64,000 nt of DNA from Apoda limacodes (Eukaryota; Arthropoda; Insecta; Lepidoptera; Limacodidae), in the NCBI GenBank assembly GCA_946406115.1, contig OX291544.1, positions 9,548,001 to 9,612,000 of the forward strand, read 5' to 3'. Below are positions 12,501 through 27,500 of this stretch, piece after piece. A program made the position numbers and the translations under genes. The first letter of the stretch is position 1; each line of letters opens with the position of its first letter. The notes beneath the pieces are model-generated. The model saw nothing but the letters and a program-made list of their open reading frames with translations. It searched no databases and was not told the DNA's origin.

Positions 12501-15500
12501 CAAGTCACACATTTACTCTCGGAAAATTCTTTTCCAGTATATATAGAAAGAAATATTTTTGGACATTACACACAGCGGCGCTATCTGATCCACAACTAAG
12601 CAAAGCTTGTACTTTGGATATCAGACATCGGATTCAAATAAATATATAAATATATACTTTTTTCGTAAATAAATAGATATTCTACATAGAATACACCAAG
12701 ACTCAAGGCAAACACAAATGTTTGTCCTGTGCAAAAATCGAACTGATGCCCCTCGGTAGGTCAATACAATGGCCATGGAGGCGCCAAATAAAATAGAAAG
12801 TATCCTAAGTCCTTCTCCGCCTCTCTAGTTATCCCCGTTTCAAAAAATAAGTCCATTGAATACATCGGTACAAGTGGTACAACAAATAGTAATATCGAAC
12901 GCTACGATTATTGTTTTTATGAATTAGAATTACCTACATTATATTATAACGGATCTGTATACCAAAGCTTTTAAAAAAATACCTGAAGAATCACAAATAA
13001 CAATTAAAGTTACGTTTATTAATTTTGTCATAATAAAGAAAAGAAAAAAACCTGGCTACGCGACCTCGGTCACGTATTTATTTTACAGCCAAGAACGATA
13101 TAAAGACATAAAACACCTTAAACCAAACACAAAAAAAGATCAATTAGAATAGATTGCGGTTTATAAAAACGCATTCGGAATCAGAAAGTAATCTGCATTC
13201 CAATGACAGTGTTGAATTAAAATTCTTGGTAAAAAAAACCAACCATTACGACGACAGAACACCTAGGTAGGTTGTGTGCACATATTATTGTGAATCACTT
13301 AGTAAGGATTCCAAGAATTGCAAACCGGATATCGGAGAGCCGTGTCTCCGAAATGGTATTCAACCGTAGCTTCACGCCAGGTCAATAATGTGAAACCAGT
13401 TAAAGTTTTTTTTTACCCAAGTCGGGATCGAGATAACGTATAGACGTACACATCATAAATTTTATCTTTCAATATTGTAAACTGAAGAAGAGTAAATATT
13501 TATAACTCAAGTTGGATAGATAATCTACATAAAGATATAGTAGCGACGAAAGCTAATATAAAAATACTAGGGATAAAAATTGCAGGGGAGCCACAGGGTT
13601 TGTAGAACTTGATAATCAGGGCGAAAAAGTGGTTCCTGTGTAAACATGGGACAATGAAAGATTACTAAAAAGCTATAGGAAAGGTGTCAGATAGAAAAAC
13701 CGTGGGCAGCCAGTTGAGGATTCCCAAGAAGGTCAGAAAAATCCTGATGTTTAGCGGAAATGATTTTCATTTCACCGCTTGACGCAAAATGACACTTAAA
13801 GGCAAACCTGACAAACAAAGACAAAAAACGAAGCCTTAAAAAATCAAATTAAACCATTTCTAACGTAATGTAAAGCAAATAAAAGTTATACTCAGTAATA
13901 GTTAAATGTCAGGTACCCTTATTTCGGACTAAGTCCGGGTCGATCTCAAAAACATCTTACTAAAAACCTTGTTAAGTTGTATCTAACTAAATACATATGT
14001 AATAAAAAAACTAATAAAAATCAAAAAATAAAAAATAAACAGATTTTGCTCCATTGATTTTCCTGTTAGGTGCTGATCATTATAAAAAGAACCTAAAATA
14101 CCTAAGTCTAAAAATAAATAAGACGCTTTAGATAATCGGTCACGTAACAGTCGTTAAAGCACAGAGCTTTCAATCAACCTGAATACAAGCATTCCGATGA
14201 TTTACGGCAAACAACACAAAAATGAACTTAATTTTTAAACACAGTTGGTTCAAATTCGTAAACAGCCAACCCTATTAAGAAAAGATATTATGCTAAAGAC
14301 CTTCGAGATATGCGAAGATCTAGACTTAAAATTTGAAAGCTTAGAGGTGTATGCACCACACAACATGGGCCATTCTTGTGAAATACCTATAGATACATCT
14401 CTATAACAGGCATAGTCTTTACATTTGTCTGGCTGTTTGTACGATTATTGTATTAACTTAGTCTAAAAAATAATTTTGTTATATACACAACTATTTTTAT
14501 GTTTTTCTATAGACATAGGTAGAAGGATACTTATTTTGGTATGATGCGTGTTTTCTACTTTATTAGTTTCCTCGTTGTTTTCCCCGATGCCCCTTTACCA
14601 CCTTAGTTACAAACTTTTAGGAAAAAACAGTCTTACTAATGAAACACTGTCAGTATTTTTTTTTATATATATTTTAAGAATGTTTTTATTAATTGTCTGA
14701 TGATAATAAATATTTGCAAGCCAAGCACCAAAGTTAAGGGTTCTGTAAGACTAAGGGGCCATTTATAGTATTTAATATAACCATATTGGAACACATAGGT
14801 ACTTATCTCAGACGTAACATATTAAATACAAAACGATAAAACCTCAAACTTTCAGTGATTGGATGGATGACCACTTAGCGACACACTTTTTGTTTTTTTT
14901 TGTGTTTGTAAATTATGTAAATCGTGGTACGAAACCCACGGTGCGCTAGTCCAACCTGTGCTTGGCCGATGTTAATAACACGCACGTAAATTTAAGTTTT
15001 TGATGAACTGCGCTGTACTGGTAATTTAAAATCGGCCGGTTTTTACTATTTGTTTGTTATTCTTTAGAGTTCACACTATTTTTCACTGTTAGTTTGGAGT
15101 TTGAATGTATTACTGTTTTAACGATGGAGCAAAAACTACGTAAATGTGTTTTTGTGGATGCCCCTTAAATTTTAACTTTTTATTATTTGTTAGATAATCC
15201 CCCATTATAACACATATTCTGGGAAAAAATCAGGCTTCTACCTAGATAGAGCCTTTTAATGGTCGGACAAAGGACAGATAGACAGCGTAGGCTTAGTAAT
15301 AGGGCTCCGTTGGCAACCTCTGGTAAGGAACCCTAAAAAAGACGTATGTGAAGTCCACAATACGCACTGGACGCGCATGCAAACTATGGTCGAAATCGCT
15401 ATCGGACGTATGAGGCTGGTAAGTAAATCAAGTGGTCCTCGCGTGAAAAAAAAAACATAAACGGACATAGTCAAAGGTTGACTTTTATATATATATGTAT

Positions 15501-18500
15501 GCATTAGACACTAAAGAAAAACATATGTTAAAAAGGTGAATCTCTGTGGTAATGTTGACATGGTAAAGAACAAAGTCCTAAACATTACGTAAGTGAATCA
15601 CCTAGATACTTACTAAGTTGGCTTGCGTGATACGTGTGGTCTCACACGTATCTACTATACTTTTATAGGGTTCTGTAACAAAGTGGTAAAAACCGGCTAA
15701 TTCAGTAAGGGTTACGTAGATGAGAATTATTGCGGATATTATAATTTGCCTAGACTTGGCAAACGGGTATTTGATTCTGTCCTTTGTCCTTCATTTTACC
15801 GCTTATTACTATAAAGGTGGTATTTATGACTTATGGGAGATATATATAGCCACCTTGGTCCAGATACACTACTATGAGAAGTAGTGTTGCGGTGATGAGC
15901 TCACCACCTGTCACGCAGGGCTATAGTGGTAGGTAAAAAATTAGCAAAGCGCGAGTTGGACTCGTATGCCAAGGGTTCCGTACCTACCACCATTTACGTA
16001 ATTTACAAACACAAACCAAAGTGCTAAGCGGTCACCCATCCAAATACTGACCAAGCCCGACGTTGCTTAACTTTGGATATCGTTTCCTACAAACAAATGT
16101 GTTACTGTTTCTCTTAATAATAAAAGCTAGATGGCGCTGTACCGGTTATTTAAAAAGTAGATGACTCGGGTCCATCTCACACTTAGCCGGTTTTTATTAT
16201 TTTGTTGTTATACTTTAAAGCTCACACACACACTATAGCTGCAAGATTGAAGCTAGTGTGTGTTACTGTTTTCATGATAAAGCAACTATGTTATTAAGAG
16301 TTTATAAACAGTTACACATTTTCGGGCTTGGTCAGTGGTTGGATGGGTGACCGCTTAGCGGCACACTGTTTTTTTTTGTTTGTGTTCGGAGCCCACGGTG
16401 CGCTAGTCCGACTTGCACTTGACCAATGTTAATAACACGCATGTTTTACCTCTCACATATGGCTGGTTATTGTTATTTGTTGTTATACCTACTTCAGAGT
16501 TATATATATATATACTATTTTAACGATAGAGCAAAAACAACGAAAATGTGTTTCTTGTATACCCCTCTTAAATTTAAACTTTTTACCTTTTTTTTATCTT
16601 TAGCTTATGTCCTTTCTTGGGACTCAAACTATCTCCATACCTTTCAACTTAATTGGTACAGCGGTTTAAGCGTGAAGAAGTAAGAGTTACTTTCGCATTT
16701 ATAATATTATTAATATTAGTATGGATCATAATCAATACAATTGTTAATAATTGGGTATACGGTCTGAAATCTGAAGTTACAATTAATAGTGTATAATATT
16801 TAATGTATTCATCAACTTTTAGCTTTTTTAATTAAACTATCTATTAATAGTGTTATTTAATTTTTTGTGACACAGTTTATAATTAAATGCTAAAAATTTA
16901 CAAAATGATAGAGAATATTCAATAAAAAAAAATAAGTTTTAAAACAGTTAGTTTTGAGATATTAAAAAACTTCCTCAAAAGTCCTATTGACTACCGAACC
17001 CTGTGAAAGTTTAGCCGTTGTGCGTTTTTCGTTTTCTTAATTAGTAATCAACGACAACATTTAATTTTTTTCTTCCCTAAATTCGTGAAATCAAATGTGA
17101 CATTCAGTTTTATTTATTAGAAGTTAGTGTTGTGAGCTTCCAGTTAAGATTTTCCCTCGGGACCACAGATCAGGTTTTTCAATAAGTAATTAGTGTTTTG
17201 GTTTGGTTTTGCCAGATTTTATAGGCTGTTGTAACTGCTTAACATCAGGCCGAATACTTGTATGCTACCTTAGTGGTATTTATTAATAGGCCAAGTGCGA
17301 GACGGATTCACGCACGTAGGGTTCCGCACCATTATCTATAAAAACGGCAAAAAAATCACGTTTGTTGTACGGGAGCCCCCCTTAAATATTTATTTTATTT
17401 TAATTTCAATTTTTATTTTTAAAGTGAATATATAACTAAATAATCTGTGAATATTTCAAGCGTCTACCTGTTGCCGTTATCAATATCGAGCAAACAAATC
17501 ACTTTCGTTGTATGGGCGCCATCTTAAATATTTATTTTATTCTATTTTTTAGTATTTGTTGTTATAGCGGCAACAAAAATACATCTTTGTAAAAATTTCA
17601 ACTGTCTTACTACCACGGTTCATGAGATACAACCTGGTGACAGACGGTCGGGCGGACAGCGGAGTATTAGTAATAGGGTTCCAGTATTTACTCTTTGGGT
17701 ACGGAACCCTTAAAAGGAGTAGGCACCTTGTACATTATAAACTTAAAATTATAATGGTCTAATCCTGTATGCACAACATACATACTTACATTTTGTATAT
17801 ATACACAGTTATTGCTTGATGTTTTAGTGATTTATATTCTGAAGTTGCATATTTTTTTTATAAGTATGGTCCTTTCTTTCCGAGCAGCTTATCTGTGGTT
17901 GTTGCGTGCAACAGAAAGGTCACCTAACCAGTTAGTCAAGACTCTGGATAACGTCTGACATGGTAGATACTACGGTACCGCCAACCGACGCTACTTTGAA
18001 AACGAATTAAAAAAATGTATCCTTATATTTATCCTGGTATGTTGGTACATACTAAAAAAAAGTATACCTGTTAAAGAGCTTTCTATTATATACCTAATAT
18101 AGCCTTATTTGCGTGTAGTTAACAAACAAGGTTAGTTTTAAACTTATTTAAGGCTGCGGTATAGGCTAGACCGCGAAATTAAGGCGTTTTTGTTCATATT
18201 TTGTGGCTAAAATATAGCATCTAAAGCATTGAAAAAAATATATGTTATAAAACTTGCTTTTGTCTAGTGCATTACTTCACTGAATGATTTTCATTCATTG
18301 TATTTAATACAATAAAAAATCTGGAAGTGGCCATTGTTTCAACACTTTTGCAAATTTTTAAAGCGTGTTTTGCATTTGCTTGTAATGAAAGTTGGTTAAA
18401 TAATTAGAATAGCTTGTTATCTAGTGCATAGACTCTAAGTTGTAGCAATAAGTCACAAAATGTGACTACAAAACGGTAATAACGTTAAATTCCATACAAA

Positions 18501-21500
18501 AAATTAAAAGTTTCAAGTCGTCATTAGGGTATAAATTACTTAAGAATTTTATAACATATATAGCTCATAGTTATGTATATGACATTATCTAATGATTTAT
18601 AGTGTATTTACATACACAACGTTAGAATTACAGAAATTAGCTTTCTGGCCTATATCGCCCTCTTAAGCGGAAATATCAAGTGATCACATGCATACGTAGG
18701 TATTTACAATACAATTGATGTTGCGCCAAGATTCGGGCCAATACACCGATAGAGACAACTGCGATTCGGGCTAATAATACCTAGTCAAATTAAATAAAAA
18801 TCGGTGTTTTGTATTACCTACTTTTCTCCTCCAAATCTCAACCGAATTGTATAGAAATTACTTATCCTGGAACGGAATAAATATCCTGTGTCTGTATTCT
18901 TAAAAAAAAAAAAACCAGGGGAATACGTTTGTATGTGGAAAAGAAGCCCGATATTTAAAACAATAAAATCTCTCTAAAAAAATATGAATTGTAAAAATAG
19001 TAATTTCTATACATAAAAACAAAACCTAAAAATTGTATACTTACTATTAAGAATGTGTTAAAAGAAATTAATTAAGTAAAACATCGTATTCTACATCAAT
19101 AATGATGTGCTTTAAATTCTATGGCAACTGCATGACCCATTCGCCAAATATACGTTAAATGTCATAAATGTCCATTGAAATAAAAATGTCAAAACTGTAT
19201 AATATAGTCATACAAATCAACAAGCAAAATAAGATTCCAAATAAGAATGTTATTTTAGAGAAATTATAATTCGAAGGTCTAACATAGAAAACATGATGCA
19301 ATAAATTTTTCTCGATACGAAAAAAAATTACAATGTTACCTATAATTTCAGACTATTTTTGATTTATTTTTAATATGGTACATATAATTTAGCTGAAATT
19401 TCATAATATTGCCTAATACAAAACCTAGAGCTATTATTAACAAATTTTCAATACAAATAATAATATTCGAGTAATCAATATTTAATGATTTCCACCCATA
19501 CTACGTTGATATTCCGCGTTGCATGAACGTTTGTCTGGCTTTATCCCCCTCAGAAAAAAAATCTAAAGTTCCGCTTCGAGTTAGGTACATTACAAGAATG
19601 AGGCGAGTAGTGTTCGGAAGTCAGTAGTAGGTATCCTGTCCAGCTAAGACAAGACAAGTTGTATCGTGATTTACAGTCCAAAGCACAAACAGTGTGACAA
19701 GAACGTGTCGTCAAAATCTCACGATCTGGGCGTAGACTTTTACATATAAAAAACTGCCAATAGATATGTATGCAAATTCATCTAGAGTCTAGACATTTAC
19801 TTGAGCAAGTTAATGACCCTTTTCGAGGCAGAGCTTTGTCAAGATTTATAAATTCAGTACGTAACATAATAAGTTTTAATTTTGTTTGTATCACATAGGT
19901 GGCAAATAAGCTTATGGCCCACTTAAGCCAGCGGCACCTAAGCCTATGGACGTTTGCAACACCAATGGCATTACTCACGCGTTACCGACCCTTTCAAAAT
20001 CTAAACACTGCCGATACTGTTCTTAGAGAATGCTAGAGAAAACCTCGACTCGAAGCTTATTTCACAGTCCGTGTTTTTTGAGGTTATATGGTGGCAGATT
20101 GAATTACCTGCCCTTGGCGTTTACTTCGGAGGTTATTGTAGGTATAGTTATTGATTGTAAAATGTTGCATAGCTTATCTATAAGTAAATATTTTTTGGAC
20201 ATTACACACAGCGCCGTCTGGCCCCAAAGTAAACAAAGCTTGTGTTATGGATACCAGACAACGGATACAAATACATATATATTACTTTTTTTACTACAGA
20301 TAAATACACCCAGACTCAAGACAACACAAATGTTTATCACATAAATGTTTCTCCAGTGCGAGAATCGAACCCACACATCCTAAACAGCAGTCGACCACAC
20401 TACCAACTAAGCTGCGAGGGAGTCTAATTGGCAAAGTGGTATATTATTCTATTCCGGTTCTTTCATTAGAGGATAGGACATATAAAAATCCACCTTTGTC
20501 CAGAAACACTGTTATCAGAAGAATGTTGCGGCGATGGGCTCACCAGTCACCACCTGTCACGCTGATGGGTAAAAGACGCTGTTCGTCACATTATGATGTA
20601 GGCGGTGTTGCCAGCTACTGGTTACCCATTTTATGGTATAAAACATTAAAAATCATCAATTTCAAAACCTCATAATTTATATGTACAACGCAAACATCTC
20701 CATACTTAAAAAAAAAAAAAACATTTTTTTAAGACTGGGACTGGGAATGCGACGGGCAGACTGTATGATTTTATAAGGGTTTATTTTTAGACTACGGAAC
20801 CCCTTTAAACATCTTTCATTTCAACGGCTTTTCGAGGAGGTGTGTTACCTAATAAACAAAAAGTAAAGCACAATAATTTTTATGTGCAATATGAATTATG
20901 ATATTCAAACTAAAAAAAAACTTTATATCCACTACGTTCATTCATATATATCACAAACGGAAACTAGAAACATTAAAAATCAGAAGATTTACGGTTATTA
21001 TGGAAAATAGTAAAATATAGCAACATCTGTTATATTGCAACATTTGTGGAATTAGGGCAAGGCGAACCGGTAGCGTCATGACACGCGATAGAAAACTGGT
21101 CCAACACTTATATCTGCATGATACATGCATTTATATATCTTGCAACTTGCAGAAATAATATATGTAATCTGAATTTAGGTGAAATATATTACGAGCAAGG
21201 TCAAAGTTCGTTGTTACATACAAATGTTAACATACGTATATAACGGTCAAATTTAATTAATTAATTATTTTTTAAATAAAATTCACATAAATAAAGACTA
21301 CTTATAAACTAGATTTTAAGAAATACTTCTGATACTAGTTAATACCGTAGGCAGTCTATTTTACATAGCATGATGCGGAGGATAGTATAGGTTCTATTGC
21401 CAGCTCTTGTATGGAGACCATTTAGATTGTGAGCAAAGCAAGAAACTTGGCACAGGTGTAGCATAGATCAAAATCAGCAGATTAAGCCCGGTCCCCACCG

Positions 21501-24500
21501 GTTACGACCACAGGGGTGGGGAGGGGGTTGGGAGACATAGGACCTATCTGTTGCAATCCTTGATTAGGCGCCCGACGCCAGCAAGGCTCCAAAAAGGCGG
21601 GCGCATCACAGAAAGATCACATTCAGACATGCAACAACAATAATGCACAAAATTTAAACTACGATCACTTCGGAAACTAGCATAAAAGCAGAATACCAAT
21701 CAGCCATGTAGGAACCAAGCCATCAAGTATACAACATCTATTCAAATATACATACACACACATACACGCACGTACCTGCTCGACACACTCCCTCACATCC
21801 GAAACTCTACCAAAACTACCAAAGGCGCTTAATTGCACATGGTGCATCCCATAGTCGCTCGCACAGCGCTATAAAGTTTATGACAAAGTCATAACATTGG
21901 GCAATCGGGGTCAATCGCGTCGCCTCACGCCGCCACGCCTTTGTAAGCTACATAATCTTCATACTACAGCGGGATGTCCGGCGGGCGTTGCTTTCTCTAG
22001 ATGTTCATAAGTCGAGTGGGCTAGACGGTATACCAGCAGTGGTGCTTAAAAAGTGTGCTCCTGAAGTGTGTCCTGTTCTCACGCGCCTCTTTGCGCCTTC
22101 TTACTACACTAGGAGCTTCCTTCTGCATAGTAGACTGCGAATGTGCACCCGGTGCCCAAAAAGGGCGATAGATCAGATTTATCGAATTACAGGTCAATCG
22201 CTATTATACCCTTCTCTCCAAGGTAATGCAGCGTGTGATCAACACACAGCTTCTAGGATACCTAGGAAAACACAACCCATTCATTGATGTCCCACAATTC
22301 TAGAACACACCCCTTAACATGTTTAAGAGTATAGGTATCCTTAGTGTTGACATTTTTAGCGATGTTCAGTTGGAAGACAAGCTGAAGCTGGCGGCTAAAT
22401 AACTTGGAGTACTCCACAGAGCGAAGCAGTACACTACCTCCGGGCAAAAGTTACTACTTTACAAGTCGCAACTTCGACCTCATACGGCGTACTGCTGCCA
22501 TCTCTGGGCGGGTGCGCCAGGATACCAGCTTGGCCCTTTTGACTAGGTTCAATTACGGGCTGTGAGAATCGTCAACGATCCCAATACACAAGCCATGTCG
22601 AACTCTTTCTGAGGAGAGAGTTTGCCTCGCTGTGTGTTCTATCACTTGTATAATGGGATGTGTTTTGAGGAATTATTCGAAATAATGCCCACGCCTCTTT
22701 CTATCATTGAGTGCAGTGCTCGCCATCGGCAGGGAATTCACACACCTTAAAACATAAATAGTCACGTACAGTGCGGTTTCAGAGGAACTTCCTCCCGCAA
22801 ACGGTTAAGTGTGTATGTAGTGGAAAACACTGAGGTGTGAAGAAGACATTTTTAATACCGCAATCGGGTCATTCCTACCTCTATAATCTTTTCCAAAATA
22901 TATTAAAGATTGTTTAGTATTATAAATATTTACTATAATAAAATTATAAAAAACTCGTATATAAAATTAACCAAAATAGGAATTTGTGAAATTTTACCAC
23001 TCACCTTACACCGGGTAAGGTTTCGGATTTTTCTGAGCATTATTCATTTATTAATTATGTATAAATTTATATTAACTAGAATAGTAATGTTAGACCCCAG
23101 TGTTTTTTTTTATTTTTATACTAACTTTCTAATTTAAAAGTTACACGTAACCAAACCAAAAAAAAACTTTCAACTTTCACTTTTCCGAAAAAAATTTTTT
23201 GTATGGAAAGGTGTTACGAAAGTTTCAAATCTAAATTCTTCATCCTTAATTTATACAAAAATGACACTAAAGACAGCCTCTGGTGAACTCAGAAGCGTAC
23301 TTCAACCACTCCCCCTTCCCCACCCCTGGAGGTGGAACTGGTATGGACCTTATTGGGAACAGTCTCGAGCTATTCGGACGCCAGAATTCGAGACAAAAAT
23401 GTATAGAAGTCTGACTTACCTCTCGAAACCTGTGAATGTACTTGCATACATTTTGCTCACGAATTCCAGCGTCCGAATAACTCGAGACTGTTCCCAATAA
23501 GGTCCCAGGAAGAAAATCTTAGGTAACTACACGAATAGTGCGGCAAAGTATACGTATCAATCAAGTATACATGTATCTTGTGTGTGATGTTTGTATACAT
23601 TTTATAGTATAGAAGCCGTATCGTCAGGATATCGTAAAATTCTATAATTATACTCACATCCTTCTATCATAAGATATCATATCATTAGTAGCCAAAACAT
23701 AAATCAAATATAGTAGTATGATCTTTCTACCGTTTCATTTTTTTAAATGTGTGTTAAAGTTTATTCCGGCGGGACCCCCCGGCAAAACCCAGGTAGGTAA
23801 ATGACGACACTTTGATGTCTTATGATGACATTTATGCGTCAATGAACCACAAATGACCTAAAATTTTAATATGCTGCCGCTGCCGCAAGATCGTTAAAGT
23901 TGAATGCAAATAAGTAAATATTTTTTTTATCTTTAAAACCACCATGTATATTGGTAAGGAGCCATTAAAAATAAAGCCACTAGCGTAAATCGAAGTCTTT
24001 GGGTATATTAAATGGAGTCACTTACACTTGGGAGCCATTAAATAAAATTAAATAATAAAATAAAATATCGAATAAAAAATTCATATTTTTTGCCAAATTT
24101 ACAATTTCATAAAAAAACGGGCCAAGTGCAAAACTTTTAATCGATTTTGTTCAAAACATGTTCAACAAAAGGAAAGTATTCATAAAGCTCGACAAAATTA
24201 TCATGTATATATATGTTTTTTTAGATTTTTAAAACATGATTGTAAACGACGGAGACAATTTTTTTAACTTTGAAAGCTAATTTTTAGCAAAACTACATAA
24301 AAAGTTACTTAATATCATTAAATGCATTTTCGACACCCCATACCCTTCCTTCTAAGTATCCCACACTAGGTGCCCGATAAAAAATGTCATCCCTTAGTTA
24401 CCTTAGGTAACTCGCAAGCTTATGAAATTACAAGACATACTTCAAACCCCGTAATTATCTTGCACAAATCATAAGTCTCCAAAGTATTGTTCACGAACCC

Positions 24501-27500
24501 AACTTACTCACTCACTAGCATTAAGCTACTGTGCATTTACTTGGCTTAAAGAAAGAGACAACAATAGCTATCGTACAAGGAGTAAAAGAGATATATGGAT
24601 GCGCATACGCAGCAACTCGGTAGTGAAACAAGAACGCGCGGTCGCATCGCAGAGGCCAACCGACAGCTTTCCATCCAGCCAGTTTACGTTCCCGATTCAC
24701 AGGCGGCTGATGTGCACAGCCGCTTCAATTCATCACTCGAATTTTTAATTTAAACATAATGATAACCGATAACATGACGTCAAACTAATGTGAAATAGTG
24801 ATTTACGAAATTCAATGTGAGGCTGTGTTTTTTGTGTAGTCCAAAAAAAAAGTGCGATACGTTAGCGAAGTTTATAAGAAACCGGAGGTGGTCGAAAAAT
24901 AACTGTTCGGTTCAAAAGGCAAGTCATGTCACAAAACTTATTTTTATGTTAAAAATTGGGGTCGAATTCAAGATGTGGGCAAAGAATGCTGCTTGGCAAC
25001 ATAAAATTTAGGCACGTGAGGTAACAAAAGGCTAGTGCACAGTCATCCCCGTTCTTTTTTGTTTTGCCCGTAAACCCCGTCTTGCAAGAACGAAGTAATG
25101 TTCATGTAATATTTTAAGGATAACTGAAAATATTATTAAATTTTTATTAAAATTAACGTATAGACTTGTAAGTATAATCTTTTACACAGGTAGCAGCGTT
25201 CCCATTTACCTGATCTGGTTGTCGAGCCGAACCAAACGGGCAAGGGACGCGATGCCCCTTACCGGGAATGTTTGAATAGAATAGACGATGCGACTTTACG
25301 TACAATAGAAATACGAGTTATTTTACCTTTTGACACTCTAGTTGTGAAATAGGACAAATGTTTCTTCTCGCAAAGTAAGAAACAAAACTATATTGACAGG
25401 AATAAAATTGTTTTAAAAGACTGGGAAGTTCACACAGAATATAGGAATTGAATGTTTTTGTTAATGATATAGAAACTAAGCCACCAGATAGATTAGTCGA
25501 TGTAATAATGGGTGAGTATCAGAAATATCTGGTAGCGGTAACATGTGATGGTCACGCTCGGCTGATCTTCATTGAAGAAGATCCGGAAGGCCTTGGGAAA
25601 CAGCAAACAAAAACAGTAGTCGTGTTTGTGTAGGTAACATAATGTGGAATAGCTGAAAAATTATGATTACAAATTTTATTATACAGGATTTTGTGTTCGA
25701 CTTTAATCACACTCAATTCAATAAAACGATCCGAGTGTCTTTTGTACTTGCATTGTTTTATTACGTCTTCCGCAAAAATATTTTGTACAAACATCAGGCA
25801 CAGGGTGACAATAAACTTTTGGACAAATAGTGTGGCCACGGGTATTTGGGCAGAGCATTTGTGCTAATGAACAAATGTTAAAATACACGTGTCACACTAT
25901 TTGTCCAAAAAGTGCACAAAATGTTTATGATTTTCAAGGACAATATTTACAATCCATAAAATTCTATGGTCTTCTTTAGGATAATATAAAGATGTCAATG
26001 GTTAATAAAAGCTTGGTGCTCTTTTTCAAATGTCTAAAATAAATTTTCTTTTATTTTAAAAAGTATTTAGGTTTTCACTATAAAAACACACATTTATTGC
26101 CCCTTTTGTTACTTAATCACGCTTCAACCACTAAACGGAGAGGGATGAAACTTGGCACACATATAGGTTAGGTCCTGGAATACGACATATGCTACTTTTT
26201 TTCACGATAAATTCCCGCGGGAATAACTATAACCGAGCTTAAACGAAAGTGAAGTCGCTGGCAAAATCTAGTAATAATAGTATAAAATAAATTCAGATCT
26301 GAATGATATTTTCATATAAGAGCCTACTACATAAATTCCATTTTTATTTCTGGATCCGCTCAGAAATGTTTTGATGAGTTAAGTTGTAGCTGCACCAAAA
26401 AACTTTTCAAACTTTCATGGTTATTATTAATATAGCTGCACTCTTCACGCACTCTTGATTACATATCGCGTCATCCTTGCTTTTATTAAAATTTTCTGTC
26501 ACGTAATACACTCGTTACTTTTTCTTCCGGTACAAGGATCAACATTTAGCCTACCAGAGTAGGTACCTACTCAAGCTTAGGAGTCACACATGATGATAAG
26601 ACACCATTTATCAATATTCATAAAAATACTTAATTAAATAATTAATAAATTACATTAACAATGATAGCACAACTAAGAGTTTCAGTCAAATCTTCATTAT
26701 AATTCATTAAATCTTCAGATTAGATCATAGCTATTAGATCATAGTTATTAGTAATTAACAATAAATAGATTCTCATGCAATGATTATCCTACTTATATTT
26801 TAAATGTGAAAGTATGTCTGGATGGATTGATGTTTGTTAATCAAACATCCTTAAAACTCTGGACAGACCGGGATGAAACTTGGCATACATACCTATAGGT
26901 AAGGTCCTGGAATAGCATATAGGCTCCTTTATATCACAAAAAATTCAAATGTTTCCGCGGGAATAACCATAACAGAGTTAAACGAACTACAGCTGCACCG
27001 ACAGATTTCTAAAGCAAACTTCATTAGTATAATTAAGGAGTTTCTGCGCCGATAAGCGAATTTAGGGCGGGCAGTGCCGCTGGCAAAGTCTAGTAATAAT
27101 CTATTTTTTTAGTAATATGTAATAAAACAAACTGTTACTACATAGCGACAAATACATATACTAATCGTTTATAAACATTAACCGCTTGTTTCAGCGCAAC
27201 ACATTTCACGGAACCCTATTTTAAATTCAACTTGGTATTTAATAGCGTATTCGTACTTATAACTTTCCTTAAGTCAAAGAATTTTTGGAATTGGCACAGT
27301 CATTTCTGTGATCCCTCTATATAGGTAAATAAAAAATACAAACTTACACACACCTTTAAAACATAGATCAATTCACAAAGGAAATATTATTTTCTATGCT
27401 ATATATGGAACCCTTTGCAAATCGGTTAATGACCTATCAACTAAAGTCTTTTTCCAAGTAAGATTTGCATTTCAAATCGTACGCGTGAGAAAAGCGTTAA

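Noticed and set aside
16030..16082. A functional 5S rRNA gene
   Set aside because: Only the 3' half-like internal control region is present, and it runs directly into repeat sequence. The 5' half is missing.
20349..20428. A tRNA gene on the minus strand
   Set aside because: A- and B-box-like sequences are present, but no cloverleaf can be completed and the segment is the head of a repeated SINE.
25448..25633. Plus-strand ORF of 61 residues as a small gene or inx3 first exon
   Set aside because: No recognisable family. The internal GGTGAGT could be a donor, but nothing links it to 32590.
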